From contig JACRIY010000097.1 in NCBI GenBank assembly GCA_016235805.1, forward strand, positions 60,074-124,073: a stretch of DNA of 64,000 nt, read 5' to 3'. This DNA comes from Rhodocyclales bacterium (GTDB taxonomy: Bacteria > Pseudomonadota > Gammaproteobacteria > Burkholderiales > Rhodocyclaceae). Below the pieces are notes generated by a model. The model saw only the letters and a program-made list of their open reading frames with translations. It ran no database searches and was not told the origin of the DNA. The position numbers and the translations under genes were made by a program. Within the stretch, counting starts at the first letter, position 1. Each line of letters starts with the position of its first letter. Positions 17,302 through 24,707 of this stretch are shown here, one piece after another.

Positions 17302-17319
17302 GGGCCTCTCGAGAGGCCC
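17302..17319. repeat. 18-bp perfect palindrome upstream of parM
   Basis: GGGCCTCTCGAGAGGCCC is a perfect palindrome, flanked by further GGGCC/GGCCC words (17291-17330). It lies 100 bp before the parM start, where ParR binding sites/centromere repeats normally sit. It could be the ParR operator or centromere. Confidence 0.6.
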
Positions 17320-17336
17320 ATCCGGTGGGCCGCGCG

Positions 17337-17361
17337 CCAATCGAAGTCGGGATTTCCGCTG
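17337..17361 (+). promoter_or_regulatory. Regulon motif copy upstream of parM
   Basis: The core GAAGTCGGGATTTCCGCTG lies 59 bp before the parM start, in the direction of transcription. It differs at one position of 25 from the copy before the P-loop ATPase gene and shares the core of those before traI and traF. Confidence 0.75.
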
Positions 17362-17420
17362 TGACGCGGTCGCCGCCGGCGCGATCCTCCGGGCACGTAT
17401 TCAGCGCAAAGGAAGAAATC

Positions 17421-18479
17421 ATGACGATGGTCGTACGGGCGATCGACCTGGGCTTCGGCAACACGAAGTTCATCACTGCCTCGGTCGACGGCAAGATCGA
17501 GTGCTCGCACTTCCCGTCGCTGGCCGTACTGGCGCCGGGCGAGAAAGGCGTGGTCGACCTCGTTGGCAAGCGCAAGACGGTCTGCGTGCCGGTGCGAGGC
17601 GTCTGGTACGAGGTCGGCTACGACGTGGAGCAGGCGGCATCGGCCTTCAAGGCACGTCCTCGCCACGAGCGGTACATCGAGACCGCCGAGTACATGGCGC
17701 TGACCGCAGGTGCCCTCCGCTACATGGGCTGCAAGACCATCGACCTTCTGGTCGTCGGCTTGCCCGTCAGCGAGTACCTCGCCAAGCGCAAGGACCTCGA
17801 GAAGCTGCTGAAGAAGGAACCCATCCCCATCGGGGGCGGCGACGCGGTCACGATCAAGGAGGTCTTGGTGTTGGCGCAGCCGCATGGTGCGCTCTTCGAC
17901 TACCTGCGCCAGCACGGCGAGGCAACCGGCATCCGCGAGACGCGAAACCTCGTGGTCGACGTCGGCTACCGGACATTCGACTGGCTCACGACCGAGGGGC
18001 TCAAGGTCTATCCGAACATGAGCTACTCCGTGTCGCTCGGCGTGAGTCAGGTGCTGGGAGCGATCGCGCGCAAGATCGGGATCGAGAACGGCATGTCCGA
18101 GCTTCCTGACCTGGACGGGATCGATCGCGCGCTGCGCCAGCGAAAGCCGCTGGCGGTCTACCAAAAGCAATACGACCTGAAGAAGTTTCAGGCCGACATC
18201 GATGCGGTAGCAGACCAGGCCGTGGGCGAGATGTACACCCGGATCGGCAAGATCTATGACATCCGCAACGTGGTGCTCGTAGGTGGCGGGGCCGCGCTCT
18301 ACAAGCGGTCGGTGGCCAAGGTGTTCGATCGCCACAAGATCCTCGAGGTGACCGACCCGCTGCTGGCCAACGTGCGCGGCTTCCAGTGCCTGGGCGAGCA
18401 GCAGGCGCGCAAGAAGCCAAGCGCTCCCGCACCGATCGCTGCAGCGCAAGCCGAGTCGTCGACACCGACAGGAGCCTGA
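17421..18479 (+). CDS. parM: ParM-type actin-like partition ATPase
   Basis: The protein has 352 aa; the ATG at 17421 follows AAAGGAAG. The actin-fold nucleotide-binding motifs are in order: IDLGFGNTKF (phosphate 1), VDVGYRTFDW (phosphate 2) and VVLVGGGAALY (adenosine). ParM filaments push plasmid copies apart after ParR binds the centromere. The C terminus is Ala/Pro-rich. It is followed after 2 bp by a small ParR-like gene and preceded by the palindrome and the regulon motif. This suggests partition is induced together with transfer. Confidence 0.88.
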   Translation: MTMVVRAIDLGFGNTKFITASVDGKIECSHFPSLAVLAPGEKGVVDLVGKRKTVCVPVRGVWYEVGYDVEQAASAFKARPRHERYIETAEYMALTAGALRYMGCKTIDLLVVGLPVSEYLAKRKDLEKLLKKEPIPIGGGDAVTIKEVLVLAQPHGALFDYLRQHGEATGIRETRNLVVDVGYRTFDWLTTEGLKVYPNMSYSVSLGVSQVLGAIARKIGIENGMSELPDLDGIDRALRQRKPLAVYQKQYDLKKFQADIDAVADQAVGEMYTRIGKIYDIRNVVLVGGGAALYKRSVAKVFDRHKILEVTDPLLANVRGFQCLGEQQARKKPSAPAPIAAAQAESSTPTGA

Positions 18480-18481
18480 GA

Positions 18482-18751
18482 ATGCGCGCTGATAGCCAGG
18501 ACCTGCAGATCAAACTCACCGTGACGCAAGACGAGCATCCCGAGTTGCATCGGGTTCTGCTGGCGATTGTTGAACCCCGACGGCGGACCCGGCGGCTCAA
18601 GGACCTGGCCGCAACCGGGCTCCTGCTCGAGCGGGCCGGCGGAATCGCAGTGTCGGCGGCGCAACCCGCACCGAGCGCCGCGGGACAAGCGGCCAGTGAC
18701 GACCTGGGCGATGCGCTGTCCGTCGCACTGTGGGAAGACAAGGCAGGGTAA
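18482..18751 (+). CDS. ParR-like small adaptor
   Basis: This 89-aa protein starts two bases after the parM stop. The N terminus (LQIKLTVTQDEHPELHRVLL) followed by RRRTRRLKDLAATGLLLE fits a ribbon-helix-helix DNA-binding domain, as in StbB/ParR proteins. The C-terminal tail is Ala-rich and acidic and could contact ParM. Position and size support the ParR role. Sequence identity to known ParR was not tested. Confidence 0.7.
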   Translation: MRADSQDLQIKLTVTQDEHPELHRVLLAIVEPRRRTRRLKDLAATGLLLERAGGIAVSAAQPAPSAAGQAASDDLGDALSVALWEDKAG

Positions 18752-19245
18752 TGGTCCAGCCGCAGGATCGCCCCAGCGGCGCACCGACTACCGACTCGCG
18801 TGTGGTGAGCGCCAGCGAGATCGCGCGCCTGGCGTTCTGCGAACGGCAGATCCGCCTGGATGTGCTCAGGGGTCGCCGGACCTCAGAGCATCAGCTCGCC
18901 GCCCGGCAGCGCGGGGATGCCGCTCACCGTGGCTTCTACGAAGAGAGCAGGCGGCTCGCCGACCGAAGTGCCAAACGCGGCAAGTGCTTCATCGCAACAC
19001 TGGCCCTTGGAGAGTGCCCGCAGACGCAGGCCTTGAGGCAGTTCCGCGATCTCTATCTGCGCCGAAATCCATGGGGCCGTGCCTTCGTCGGCGCCTACTA
19101 CCACTACTCGCCCATCGCCTGTGACGCGCTGGCAGCGAGGCCCAGGCTGCTCATGCTCACGCGCTGGTCGCTGCGGTTGCTCGCCACTGCGGCTGGCGTC
19201 GCTGTCCGCGTGCGGCTACGAAAGGATTCCCGTCATGGCGCCTGA
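18751..19245 (+). CDS. Cas4-N-terminus-like protein fused to a CFI-box
   Basis: The protein has 164 aa; its ATG overlaps the parR-like stop by one base. Residues 20-65 (SASEIARLAFCERQIRLDVL, then a conserved-looking RGDAAHRGF) resemble the N-terminal part of Cas4-type nucleases, which carries the first iron-sulfur Cys. The second half contains GKCFIATLALG and a helical tail ending in basic residues, the CFI-box-type C-terminal module. The nuclease core itself is missing here but is encoded by the next, overlapping gene. The two products may assemble into one enzyme. Confidence 0.6.
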   Translation: MVQPQDRPSGAPTTDSRVVSASEIARLAFCERQIRLDVLRGRRTSEHQLAARQRGDAAHRGFYEESRRLADRSAKRGKCFIATLALGECPQTQALRQFRDLYLRRNPWGRAFVGAYYHYSPIACDALAARPRLLMLTRWSLRLLATAAGVAVRVRLRKDSRHGA

Positions 19246-19774
19246 AGCGATCGGACTGCTCACAGTTCTGGGGATGGTCGTTGTCGCGACGCTGTACTCC
19301 CTGTCTCGAAGGCGCGACGACTTCGCCGACGACGAGCGCGGCCTGCCGGCGTCGCTTCGAGGCGCTCGACTTGTGCACGCGGAGAAGACATTCCGGTCCA
19401 CGGGCAAGCGACTGGTGGCGCGGCTGGATCGCGCGTACGAGCTTGAAGGGGAACTCGTCCTCGTTGAGTTCAAGACACGCGGCCGGGACGCGGTCTACAT
19501 GGCCGACGTGATCGAGCTCTCGGTCCAGCGTGTCGCTTTGCAGGATGAAAGCAAGGCGCCGGTCTCGAAGACCGCCTGGGTCGTCGTGCAAAACGCAGCG
19601 ACCGGCCAGCGGGCTTCCCATCGGGTGTCGCTGATGAGCACGCAGCAGGTGCTGGAGCTCCGTGATCGATACCTAGACGTGAACGTTGGGAGGGGCGCCC
19701 CCGCCATGACGGCGCGTTCCGAGAAGCAATGCGCGAGCTGCGGCCACCGATCCGTGTGCCGAGACAGCACCTAG
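19235..19774 (+). CDS. Membrane-anchored Cas4-like PD-(D/E)xK nuclease
   Basis: The protein has 179 aa. The ATG at 19235, with GAAAGGA upstream, overlaps the previous gene by 11 bp; the longer tracked ORF is not supported. One N-terminal membrane helix (AIGLLTVLGMVVVATLY) precedes a RecB/Cas4-like core: RLDRAYEL, LVLVEFKTRG (E-x-K), ELSVQRVAL (Q/R helix), and a C-terminal three-Cys cluster QCASCGHRSVC. Cas4 uses four cysteines for a 4Fe-4S cluster. The fourth, N-terminal one is absent here but present in the upstream partner. No CRISPR array is nearby, so a role in end processing of plasmid DNA is more likely. Confidence 0.72.
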   Translation: MAPEAIGLLTVLGMVVVATLYSLSRRRDDFADDERGLPASLRGARLVHAEKTFRSTGKRLVARLDRAYELEGELVLVEFKTRGRDAVYMADVIELSVQRVALQDESKAPVSKTAWVVVQNAATGQRASHRVSLMSTQQVLELRDRYLDVNVGRGAPAMTARSEKQCASCGHRSVCRDST

Positions 19775-19872
19775 GGCAACACCCGCTCGCAACCGGTGAC
19801 CTTCTGCCCTGGGGTGGTCGCCGACGGAATGTGGTGAATGGCGCTATGACGCGCCTCAGAGGAGCACAGAGT

Positions 19873-20232
19873 ATGAAGTCGAGAACAAGCGTTGACGCCG
19901 TCTTCGAGGTGTTAGGCATCGTGGTTCTTCTCCTCGCGATCGGCATGTTTGTCGCCTTGTTGGGCGATGGCCTCGCCGCACTTGCGGGGTGGATCAAGGT
20001 GGGCTTGGGCGTGGGTCTTCTCGTCGCAGGCATCGCGAGCGCCTTGGCGCGATCCTGGGCGCCACTGGCATTGGGCGGTTCCCTTGTGCTGGTGCTGGGC
20101 GCGGCTGCGGGCCTAGCGGCGTCGCCTCTCTCGCCCGTCTCGACACCGGAGACCGCACGGGCTGAGTCGCAGAATGACCCACCTTTGGTGCGGGTGCACA
20201 AGAAGGTACTCGGCGGCTTGTTGGGTGAATAG
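19873..20232 (+). CDS. Small multi-pass membrane protein
   Basis: This 119-aa protein starts at the ATG at 19873, with GAGGAG upstream. Three hydrophobic segments are visible (VLGIVVLLLAIGMFVALL, WIKVGLGVGLLVAGIASAL, APLALGGSLVLVLGAAAGL), followed by a polar C-terminal tail of about 35 residues. There is no catalytic motif. It follows the Cas4-like gene by about 100 bp on the same strand. Unknown family. Confidence 0.65.
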   Translation: MKSRTSVDAVFEVLGIVVLLLAIGMFVALLGDGLAALAGWIKVGLGVGLLVAGIASALARSWAPLALGGSLVLVLGAAAGLAASPLSPVSTPETARAESQNDPPLVRVHKKVLGGLLGE

Positions 20233-20456
20233 GGTGACGTGAGGGCAGACGAAGCAAGTTCGACGAACTGGACTGCGTGTCGGCCGGCTGCATAGGCTGG
20301 GCAAGTCGAGGGCGTTCGTGACGCAGCAAGTGAGGCTGCTGACGCTCCCGGACGAGCGACTCGATTTGCACGACAACGGTCGGTGCCGCGATGTACCGGC
20401 GATGTACGAACTGGCCAACCTGCACAAAAATCGATGCTAGGTGCTGAAGGATTGCC

Positions 20457-20699
20457 ATGAACCCGAAGACATTGATCTCCGTAAGCCGAGTATTCGGGGC
20501 ATGCCTTGGGCTATCAGTGGGCGCGTGGCTCATCGCTGTGCAGCTTGTCGCACCGGCAGCACTGGAGCCGTGGCGAACCGCATGGCTGATGCTCTGCTCG
20601 ATTGGAATCGCCGGGACGGTGCTGCCCCTGGCCCTGGCACATGCAATTCTCGCCGCCTGGGCGGATGAGGTCATCGAGCGAATCGATCGTCTGGTGTAG
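20457..20699 (+). CDS. Small two-helix membrane protein
   Basis: This 80-aa protein has AAGGA before its ATG. Two hydrophobic helices (VFGACLGLSVGAWLIAVQLV and AWLMLCSIGIAGTVLPLALAHAIL) are followed by a short charged end (DEVIERIDRLV). No function can be deduced. It sits alone between a gap of about 220 bp and the convergent minus-strand gene. Confidence 0.55.
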   Translation: MNPKTLISVSRVFGACLGLSVGAWLIAVQLVAPAALEPWRTAWLMLCSIGIAGTVLPLALAHAILAAWADEVIERIDRLV

Positions 20700-20836
20700 A
20701 TGGACGCACGACCTCAGCACACCGCGATGCGCTACGGTTCGCCCGGGTCGTTCACCGAGACGAGCACATAGGCCACCTACGGATGAGGAATCGCGACGGT
20801 GATTCGCTCGGTGGAACCGAGAGACGCGCGCAAGTA

Positions 20837-21163
20837 TTAGTGCGGGCCAGACAGTAGGCGTCCGCGACGCCGACGTTCAGTTGCGATCGGCACGCCAATG
20901 AAGCCGAGCACCGCCAACCCCCACGCGGAAGTGGCTGCGACGAATGCGAACGCGGCGGGCGATGGCAAGAAGGGCACGGCAATCGCAAGCGGTGGGAGCG
21001 TGGTGCCGATGATGAATCGGTCGCAGGCCTTGGCCAACGCGGTGAACTCTGGGTCCGCCAATCGACGAAGGTAATGAGGGCGCCGTTCCGCGACGCGATA
21101 GGCTGCGAGAAATGGCAGAGCCCACCGCGGCGCGTGGGTGGCCGGGGCGGGCTCTCGCAACAC
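20837..21163 (-). CDS. Small membrane protein coupled to the S49 peptidase
   Basis: The protein has 108 aa from a GTG two bases after the peptidase stop codon; the longer tracked ORF would overlap the peptidase. Two hydrophobic segments (FIIGTTLPPLAIAVPFLP and AFAFVAATSAWGLAVLGFIGVPIA) flank a short loop, after an N-terminal soluble helix with RRLADPEFTALAK. Its tight coupling to the S49 peptidase suggests a helper or substrate-delivery role in the membrane, by position only. Confidence 0.6.
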   Translation of the reverse strand: MLREPAPATHAPRWALPFLAAYRVAERRPHYLRRLADPEFTALAKACDRFIIGTTLPPLAIAVPFLPSPAAFAFVAATSAWGLAVLGFIGVPIATERRRRGRLLSGPH

Positions 21164-21165
21164 GG

Positions 21166-22197
21166 TCAGCGGACGACCGGCGTTTGAACGGTCAGGCGTT
21201 GAACTGCGCCGACCAACGCGTCCTCCATGGCACGGCCAAAGACTTGCAGGCTCTGCGGTGTCGGTCCGAAGTCGTACGGCTTCAGGCCACTCCACGATGT
21301 GGAGACGTACTCATCGATTGTTCCGACTTCGTCGGCCAGGCCGAGCGCCTTGGCTTCCGGGCCGGGCCAGACCTCGCCGGTCGCCACGTTTACATCCTTC
21401 TTCAGCCGCGCGCCCCGCTTCTCGCGGACCTCTTGCAGGAACGCACCGCCGAGCTGATCGACCAGCTGCTGCGCCTTGGCGTCGACCTCGGGCGTCACAG
21501 GAGTGAACGGGTTGAGGAACGCCTTCAGCTTGCCGGACGCATAGACCTTCTGCGTCACGTCCACCTTTGCGATCGCGCGGTCCAGCTGCCACGGAGCGAT
21601 GATGGCGCCGATGGAGCCGACCAGGCTGTACTTGCCGACGATGATCTTGTCGGCGTGCAAGGCAATGAGGTACGCAGCGCTGGCGCCGATGTTGTTGATC
21701 ACGGCCACGACGGGCTTGGGGTGCTTCTGCTTCAGCGTCTTGATCGCGGTATAGATCCGCTCCGACTCCACGGGCGCGCCCCCAGGGCTGTCGATCGACA
21801 GAACCACCGCCTTGACCTTCTCGTTCGTGAAGGCCTTTTCCAGCAGCGGAACGATCGCTTCGGCGGACGCACGCTCGTTCGCGCCGATCGCCCCTTCGAT
21901 ACGCACGACGCCGACGACGTTGCCGAACGGGCCGAACTTGAAGCCGGTCGTGCTGAGGAAGAACACCAGGTAGAGGACACCGAACAGCACCGGCATGCCG
22001 AAGACCATGAACTGGAAGGCGATGCGCCAGCGCCGCTCGGCCTTTCGCTCGTTGGATGCCAGGCGCTCGGACTCCCGGAACGCATCGCGCTGGCCGCGAA
22101 GCTCGCGAAGCATCTCGAGGAGGACGTTGGTGGGAGTGCTCTCGGCCGCCAGGGGCTGCTGAGGAGTGGTTGGATGAGACTGCGAGTCGCTCTGCAT
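21166..22197 (-). CDS. S49-family (SppA-like) membrane peptidase
   Basis: The protein has 343 aa; the second ATG (22197) is used because AGGAG lies 6 bp upstream. A cytoplasmic N terminus of about 50 residues and one membrane helix (IAFQFMVFGMPVLFGVLYLVFFL) precede the catalytic domain with SIDSPGG, the serine in SLVGSIGAI and a Lys in YASGKLKAF. S49 peptidases degrade signal peptides and membrane proteins. Copies are common on large MOBH conjugative elements, where the substrate is unknown. A weak regulon motif lies 63 bp upstream. Confidence 0.85.
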   Translation of the reverse strand: MQSDSQSHPTTPQQPLAAESTPTNVLLEMLRELRGQRDAFRESERLASNERKAERRWRIAFQFMVFGMPVLFGVLYLVFFLSTTGFKFGPFGNVVGVVRIEGAIGANERASAEAIVPLLEKAFTNEKVKAVVLSIDSPGGAPVESERIYTAIKTLKQKHPKPVVAVINNIGASAAYLIALHADKIIVGKYSLVGSIGAIIAPWQLDRAIAKVDVTQKVYASGKLKAFLNPFTPVTPEVDAKAQQLVDQLGGAFLQEVREKRGARLKKDVNVATGEVWPGPEAKALGLADEVGTIDEYVSTSWSGLKPYDFGPTPQSLQVFGRAMEDALVGAVQRLTVQTPVVR

Positions 22198-22260
22198 GGT
22201 TGCTCCTGCAATGGGGTTGCGCACGGAGCCATGAAGTTATGAGCCAGTGCCGGTGGCTAC

Positions 22261-22285
22261 CACCCGAAAACCGTGCACGGATTGC
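22261..22285 (-). promoter_or_regulatory. Degenerate regulon motif upstream of the S49 peptidase
   Basis: Read on the minus strand, the site (GCACGGTTTTCGGGTG, preceded by CAATC) keeps the spacing and outer bases of the regulon motif but has several core changes. Its distance of 63 bp to the start codon fits the better copies. Confidence 0.4.
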
Positions 22286-22333
22286 GTCGAAGGACCGGAG
22301 CGGCTGGCTTGGACCAGGCCGCTCCCGGCCGCA

Positions 22334-22954
22334 TCAAAGCTCCCGGGAAAGTGCGACGCTGGTGATCGGCACCTTCAGCGGATCGAGCAGGTGACGAAGC
22401 GCGCGCAAGGGATCGTCGCCGGTCTGGGCTCGAGCGGTGACGATGGCCGACGCACCGGCCTCCAGCGACCGAGCCAGGAATCGGGGCAAGTCGGGGAGCA
22501 GTCTTGCCGTCCTCTCGAAGTCATCCACCAGCAGCACCGACTGATGGTCTGCAGGCCGAACCAGCTGCAGGGGCGAAGTCAGAGCGGTACAGCTGCCGGA
22601 GACGAAGGCGCAGCTGCCCATGTCGAACACCTCAACAGGCCGCGTTGCAATCAACTGATGGGCAAAGGATCCGTCAGGGAGCAGCCTCGACAGACTGCCG
22701 CCCGTCAGGCGCGCGAATGTCCGGACTGGCTGGCCAGTGCCGAAGACCATCACGTGCCGCCCGGTCCGCACGCCGTTCAACGCGGCGTCGAGCGCGTGCA
22801 CGGTCTTGCCGGCGCCGGACGGCCCGGTGACGCAGGTGAAGCGGCTCTGGCGGGGCAGCAGCTCCGGCAGGCAAACGAGGGACAGCCCGGTCGCCGCGGC
22901 GAGGTTGACGCGCAGGTCTGGCTGGGACGAAGGGGGCGAGAGGACGGCTTCCAT
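22334..22954 (-). CDS. P-loop ATPase
   Basis: The protein has 206 aa; AAGGAG lies 5 bp before the ATG. Walker A is VTGPSGAGKTVHALD (residues about 42-56) and Walker B is SVLLVDDFE (about residues 140-150), giving a compact RecA-like or pilT/TraD-like NTPase without extra domains. A conserved-looking GTGQPVRTFARLTGG lies after Walker A. One of the best copies of the regulon motif lies 98 bp upstream, so the protein is likely to work during transfer or replication. It could be a plasmid-borne accessory to coupling or partition. Not assigned to a named family. Confidence 0.75.
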   Translation of the reverse strand: MEAVLSPPSSQPDLRVNLAAATGLSLVCLPELLPRQSRFTCVTGPSGAGKTVHALDAALNGVRTGRHVMVFGTGQPVRTFARLTGGSLSRLLPDGSFAHQLIATRPVEVFDMGSCAFVSGSCTALTSPLQLVRPADHQSVLLVDDFERTARLLPDLPRFLARSLEAGASAIVTARAQTGDDPLRALRHLLDPLKVPITSVALSREL

Positions 22955-23052
22955 TCGGGCTCCTTGGATGTGAGCGCAGCGTTGAGAGGGGCAATGCGCG
23001 GGAGGCGAAGAAGCCTCCTATGCGCAGCGTCCCGTGCGCGATCCCGGTGAGC

Positions 23053-23077
23053 CAGCGGAAATCCTGACTTCGATTGG
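23053..23077 (-). promoter_or_regulatory. Regulon motif copy upstream of the P-loop ATPase
   Basis: The minus strand reads CGAAGTCAGGATTTCCGCTG, 24 of 25 positions identical to the parM copy. It lies 98 bp before the ATPase start codon and immediately after the stop of the next minus-strand gene. Confidence 0.75.
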
Positions 23078-23085
23078 TGGGAGAG

Positions 23086-23766
23086 TCAGGTGGCGGCCGC
23101 GATCGGCCGCAGCGGCGGCAGACAGTCGCGATAGGCGGGGATGATCAGGTTGATCCGTCTACCCTTGTCTGGGTCGCCGGTGAGGTTGGCCAACATCATC
23201 GCCGCCATCGTGCCGAGCGCATTGGCCGTGTGGACGACCTGGAGGGCCAGCAGCACGGGATAGCCATGCTCGCCGCGTTGGAGTGCATGGATTCCGCTGT
23301 GCACGAACGAATTGAGCGACTTCGACATGTTCACCTTGATGTGCTGCAGGTCCTCGTACAGCCGTGCTGGAGCGCTGCCTTCCAGCGCCTTGAGCATCAA
23401 CCCGAAGAACGGCAGCTCGCCGGCGCGCTTTTCCGACTCGGTGGTGAGGGCCTGTTGCATCGTGGCGACTTCGTCTTCGCTCGCCGCATGCAGCAGCCAG
23501 GCCGATCGAACGATCGCCTCGTACTCGAGGCGCACGAGCGCGGTAGCCGATCGTGGATGCTCGGTGGCCATCAGCACGCGCACAGCGCTCCAGTGTTCGA
23601 AGGCCAGCTCGGCGGCGAGGCTGCTGGATGTAGTCCGCGCCGAGTCATCCCACTGCACGTACTGCCCCTCGTCGAGCAGGACATCGACCAAGGCTGCCTC
23701 CAGCTCTTGCGAGCGTTGCAGGCAGCGCTCCAGGGCAGGGTTGCTCAGCTGCTCATCTTCGACCAT
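23086..23766 (-). CDS. Hypothetical helical protein
   Basis: The protein has 226 aa, starting at the ATG at 23766, with GGAGGAG upstream; the tracked ORF is longer but has no support beyond this point. It is almost entirely alpha-helical, with conserved-looking HWSAVRVLMATEHPRSATALVRLEYEA split across two helices and NSFVHSGIHAL near residue 165. Charged and His residues in these helices recall uncharacterised plasmid proteins related to HEPN-like folds, but I cannot assign it. It ends nine bases after the regulon motif of the ATPase gene. Confidence 0.65.
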   Translation of the reverse strand: MVEDEQLSNPALERCLQRSQELEAALVDVLLDEGQYVQWDDSARTTSSSLAAELAFEHWSAVRVLMATEHPRSATALVRLEYEAIVRSAWLLHAASEDEVATMQQALTTESEKRAGELPFFGLMLKALEGSAPARLYEDLQHIKVNMSKSLNSFVHSGIHALQRGEHGYPVLLALQVVHTANALGTMAAMMLANLTGDPDKGRRINLIIPAYRDCLPPLRPIAAAT

Positions 23767-23871
23767 GCACGACTCCTCCAGGGAATGCTTTGCCCAATGA
23801 TGCAGCACGGCAAGAAATCGGGCAGCGGCACATAGGTGGGGGCGCGGCGCATGGCCCGCGGGTCCACAGCC

Positions 23872-23894
23872 TTGTCCACAGAATTTGTGGATAG
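23872..23894. other. DnaA-box-like pair
   Basis: TTGTCCACA (23872-23880) and TGTGGATAG (23886-23894) are near-matches to the DnaA box TTATCCACA in opposite orientation, with a further TCCACA at about 23863. They lie between two divergent genes. This could be part of a replication origin, but no rep gene is seen in the window. Confidence 0.35.
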
Positions 23895-23966
23895 TCATGC
23901 CGTCGGTCGCTGGCCTCGAACCTGGCGACGCACCGGGGCGGCAGCCGGTGCCGTGGTCGAAATCCG

Positions 23967-23990
23967 CGAAACCGATAATGCGAGGTTTCG
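23967..23990. repeat. 7-bp inverted repeat before the 24006 gene
   Basis: CGAAACC (23967-23973) and GGTTTCG (23984-23990) form a perfect dyad 15 bp before the start codon at 24006. It could be an operator or a translation-controlling hairpin. Confidence 0.4.
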
Positions 23991-24005
23991 TAAGGACGGA
24001 ACCCC

Positions 24006-24692
24006 ATGGGCGAAGCAAGGCGACGAAAGCAAAACGCTGCGCAGTCCTCGGCCGGTGCGGTCGAGGACGCCCAGTTGCCGAGCGATCAAGCGAGCTTTCT
24101 CCAGGACCTGAGTGCGTGGAACGATGCGCATCCTTGGGAACCGCCTCCTGCGGAGCCGCGGCCGGTACCGGCGTCGGAGGTGATGGTTTACCTGGTCGAC
24201 ACCTCGAACCTGTGGAATGTCGTCGGTGGAGTTTCCGAGGAGGGCATGAAGCAGTTGATCGCCCATGCCGAATCGGCACCGCCGTCGCTGTATCAGCGTG
24301 CGCCGGGCTTGGCGGGGATGGCATTGCTGAAAGCAGCTGCCGCCGGCGCACGCCTGTCCGACATGAGCTGCCAGAACGCCCTCACGTTCGCAGGCTTTTA
24401 TCTGGCATGCACCGAGACGAGAACGGAGGCGATCGCCGCGAACGGATCGCTCCGTGGGCACTGGCTGGTTCTCCTGTACCACCTGCAAGACGGCAGCTCC
24501 CAGCTTCGGCCAGTGGTTGCTGCGGCCACCCGCGCGTGCAAGCTGGACGCGCAGACCCTCGTCGGCGCGGTGCTCGACGTGGTGACGAGAGATCTGTACG
24601 GCAGAACCCAAGTCTCCAAGCGGATCCAAGGCGCGGGCGGCCTGCGATTGGCTGAGCCTCTGCGCGCGAGGATTGCGCGGCAAGCGCGATAG
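24006..24692 (+). CDS. Hypothetical protein
   Basis: The protein has 228 aa and begins MGEARRRKQNA, a short basic leader seen in several unrelated bacterial proteins. A proline-rich linker (EPPPAEPRPVP) separates it from a mainly helical body containing several Ala-rich helices. There is no signal peptide, catalytic motif or membrane helix. It is the first of three same-strand genes together with two nuclease-like proteins, so it may be a regulator or effector partner in a defence-like cassette, by position only. Confidence 0.6.
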   Translation: MGEARRRKQNAAQSSAGAVEDAQLPSDQASFLQDLSAWNDAHPWEPPPAEPRPVPASEVMVYLVDTSNLWNVVGGVSEEGMKQLIAHAESAPPSLYQRAPGLAGMALLKAAAAGARLSDMSCQNALTFAGFYLACTETRTEAIAANGSLRGHWLVLLYHLQDGSSQLRPVVAAATRACKLDAQTLVGAVLDVVTRDLYGRTQVSKRIQGAGGLRLAEPLRARIARQAR

Positions 24693-24707
24693 GTCAAGCC
24701 TGACGGC

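Larger units (their letters stand above)
16293..17420. other. Structured 1.1-kb non-coding region upstream of parM
   Basis: No ORF here has a convincing start site or protein character. Hairpin-capable repeats are frequent. GCACAGAG is paired with CTCTGTGC at 16417-16440, TTCCAGG with CCTGGAA at 16591-16610, and there is an imperfect GGGCGTCATCACC dyad at about 16559-16589. An A8 run lies near 16486. The stretch ends with an 18-bp palindrome and the regulon motif before parM. Candidates are an attachment site, partition centromere, oriT or origin. None is proven. Confidence 0.5.

Noticed and set aside
16550-17364. Several ORFs of 60-157 aa in the gap before parM
   Set aside because: None has a ribosome binding site, plausible composition or domain. 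The region is better described as non-coding.
17214-18449. 411-aa minus-strand ORF
   Set aside because: Antisense to parM, with His/Asp/Leu-rich shadow composition.
18751-19774. Calling the Cas4-like genes part of a CRISPR-Cas system
   Set aside because: No cas1, cas2 or array is present, and the gene neighbours are partition genes.
21112-22242. 376-aa plus-strand ORF
   Set aside because: It is the shadow of the S49 peptidase gene, whose catalytic motifs are on the minus strand.
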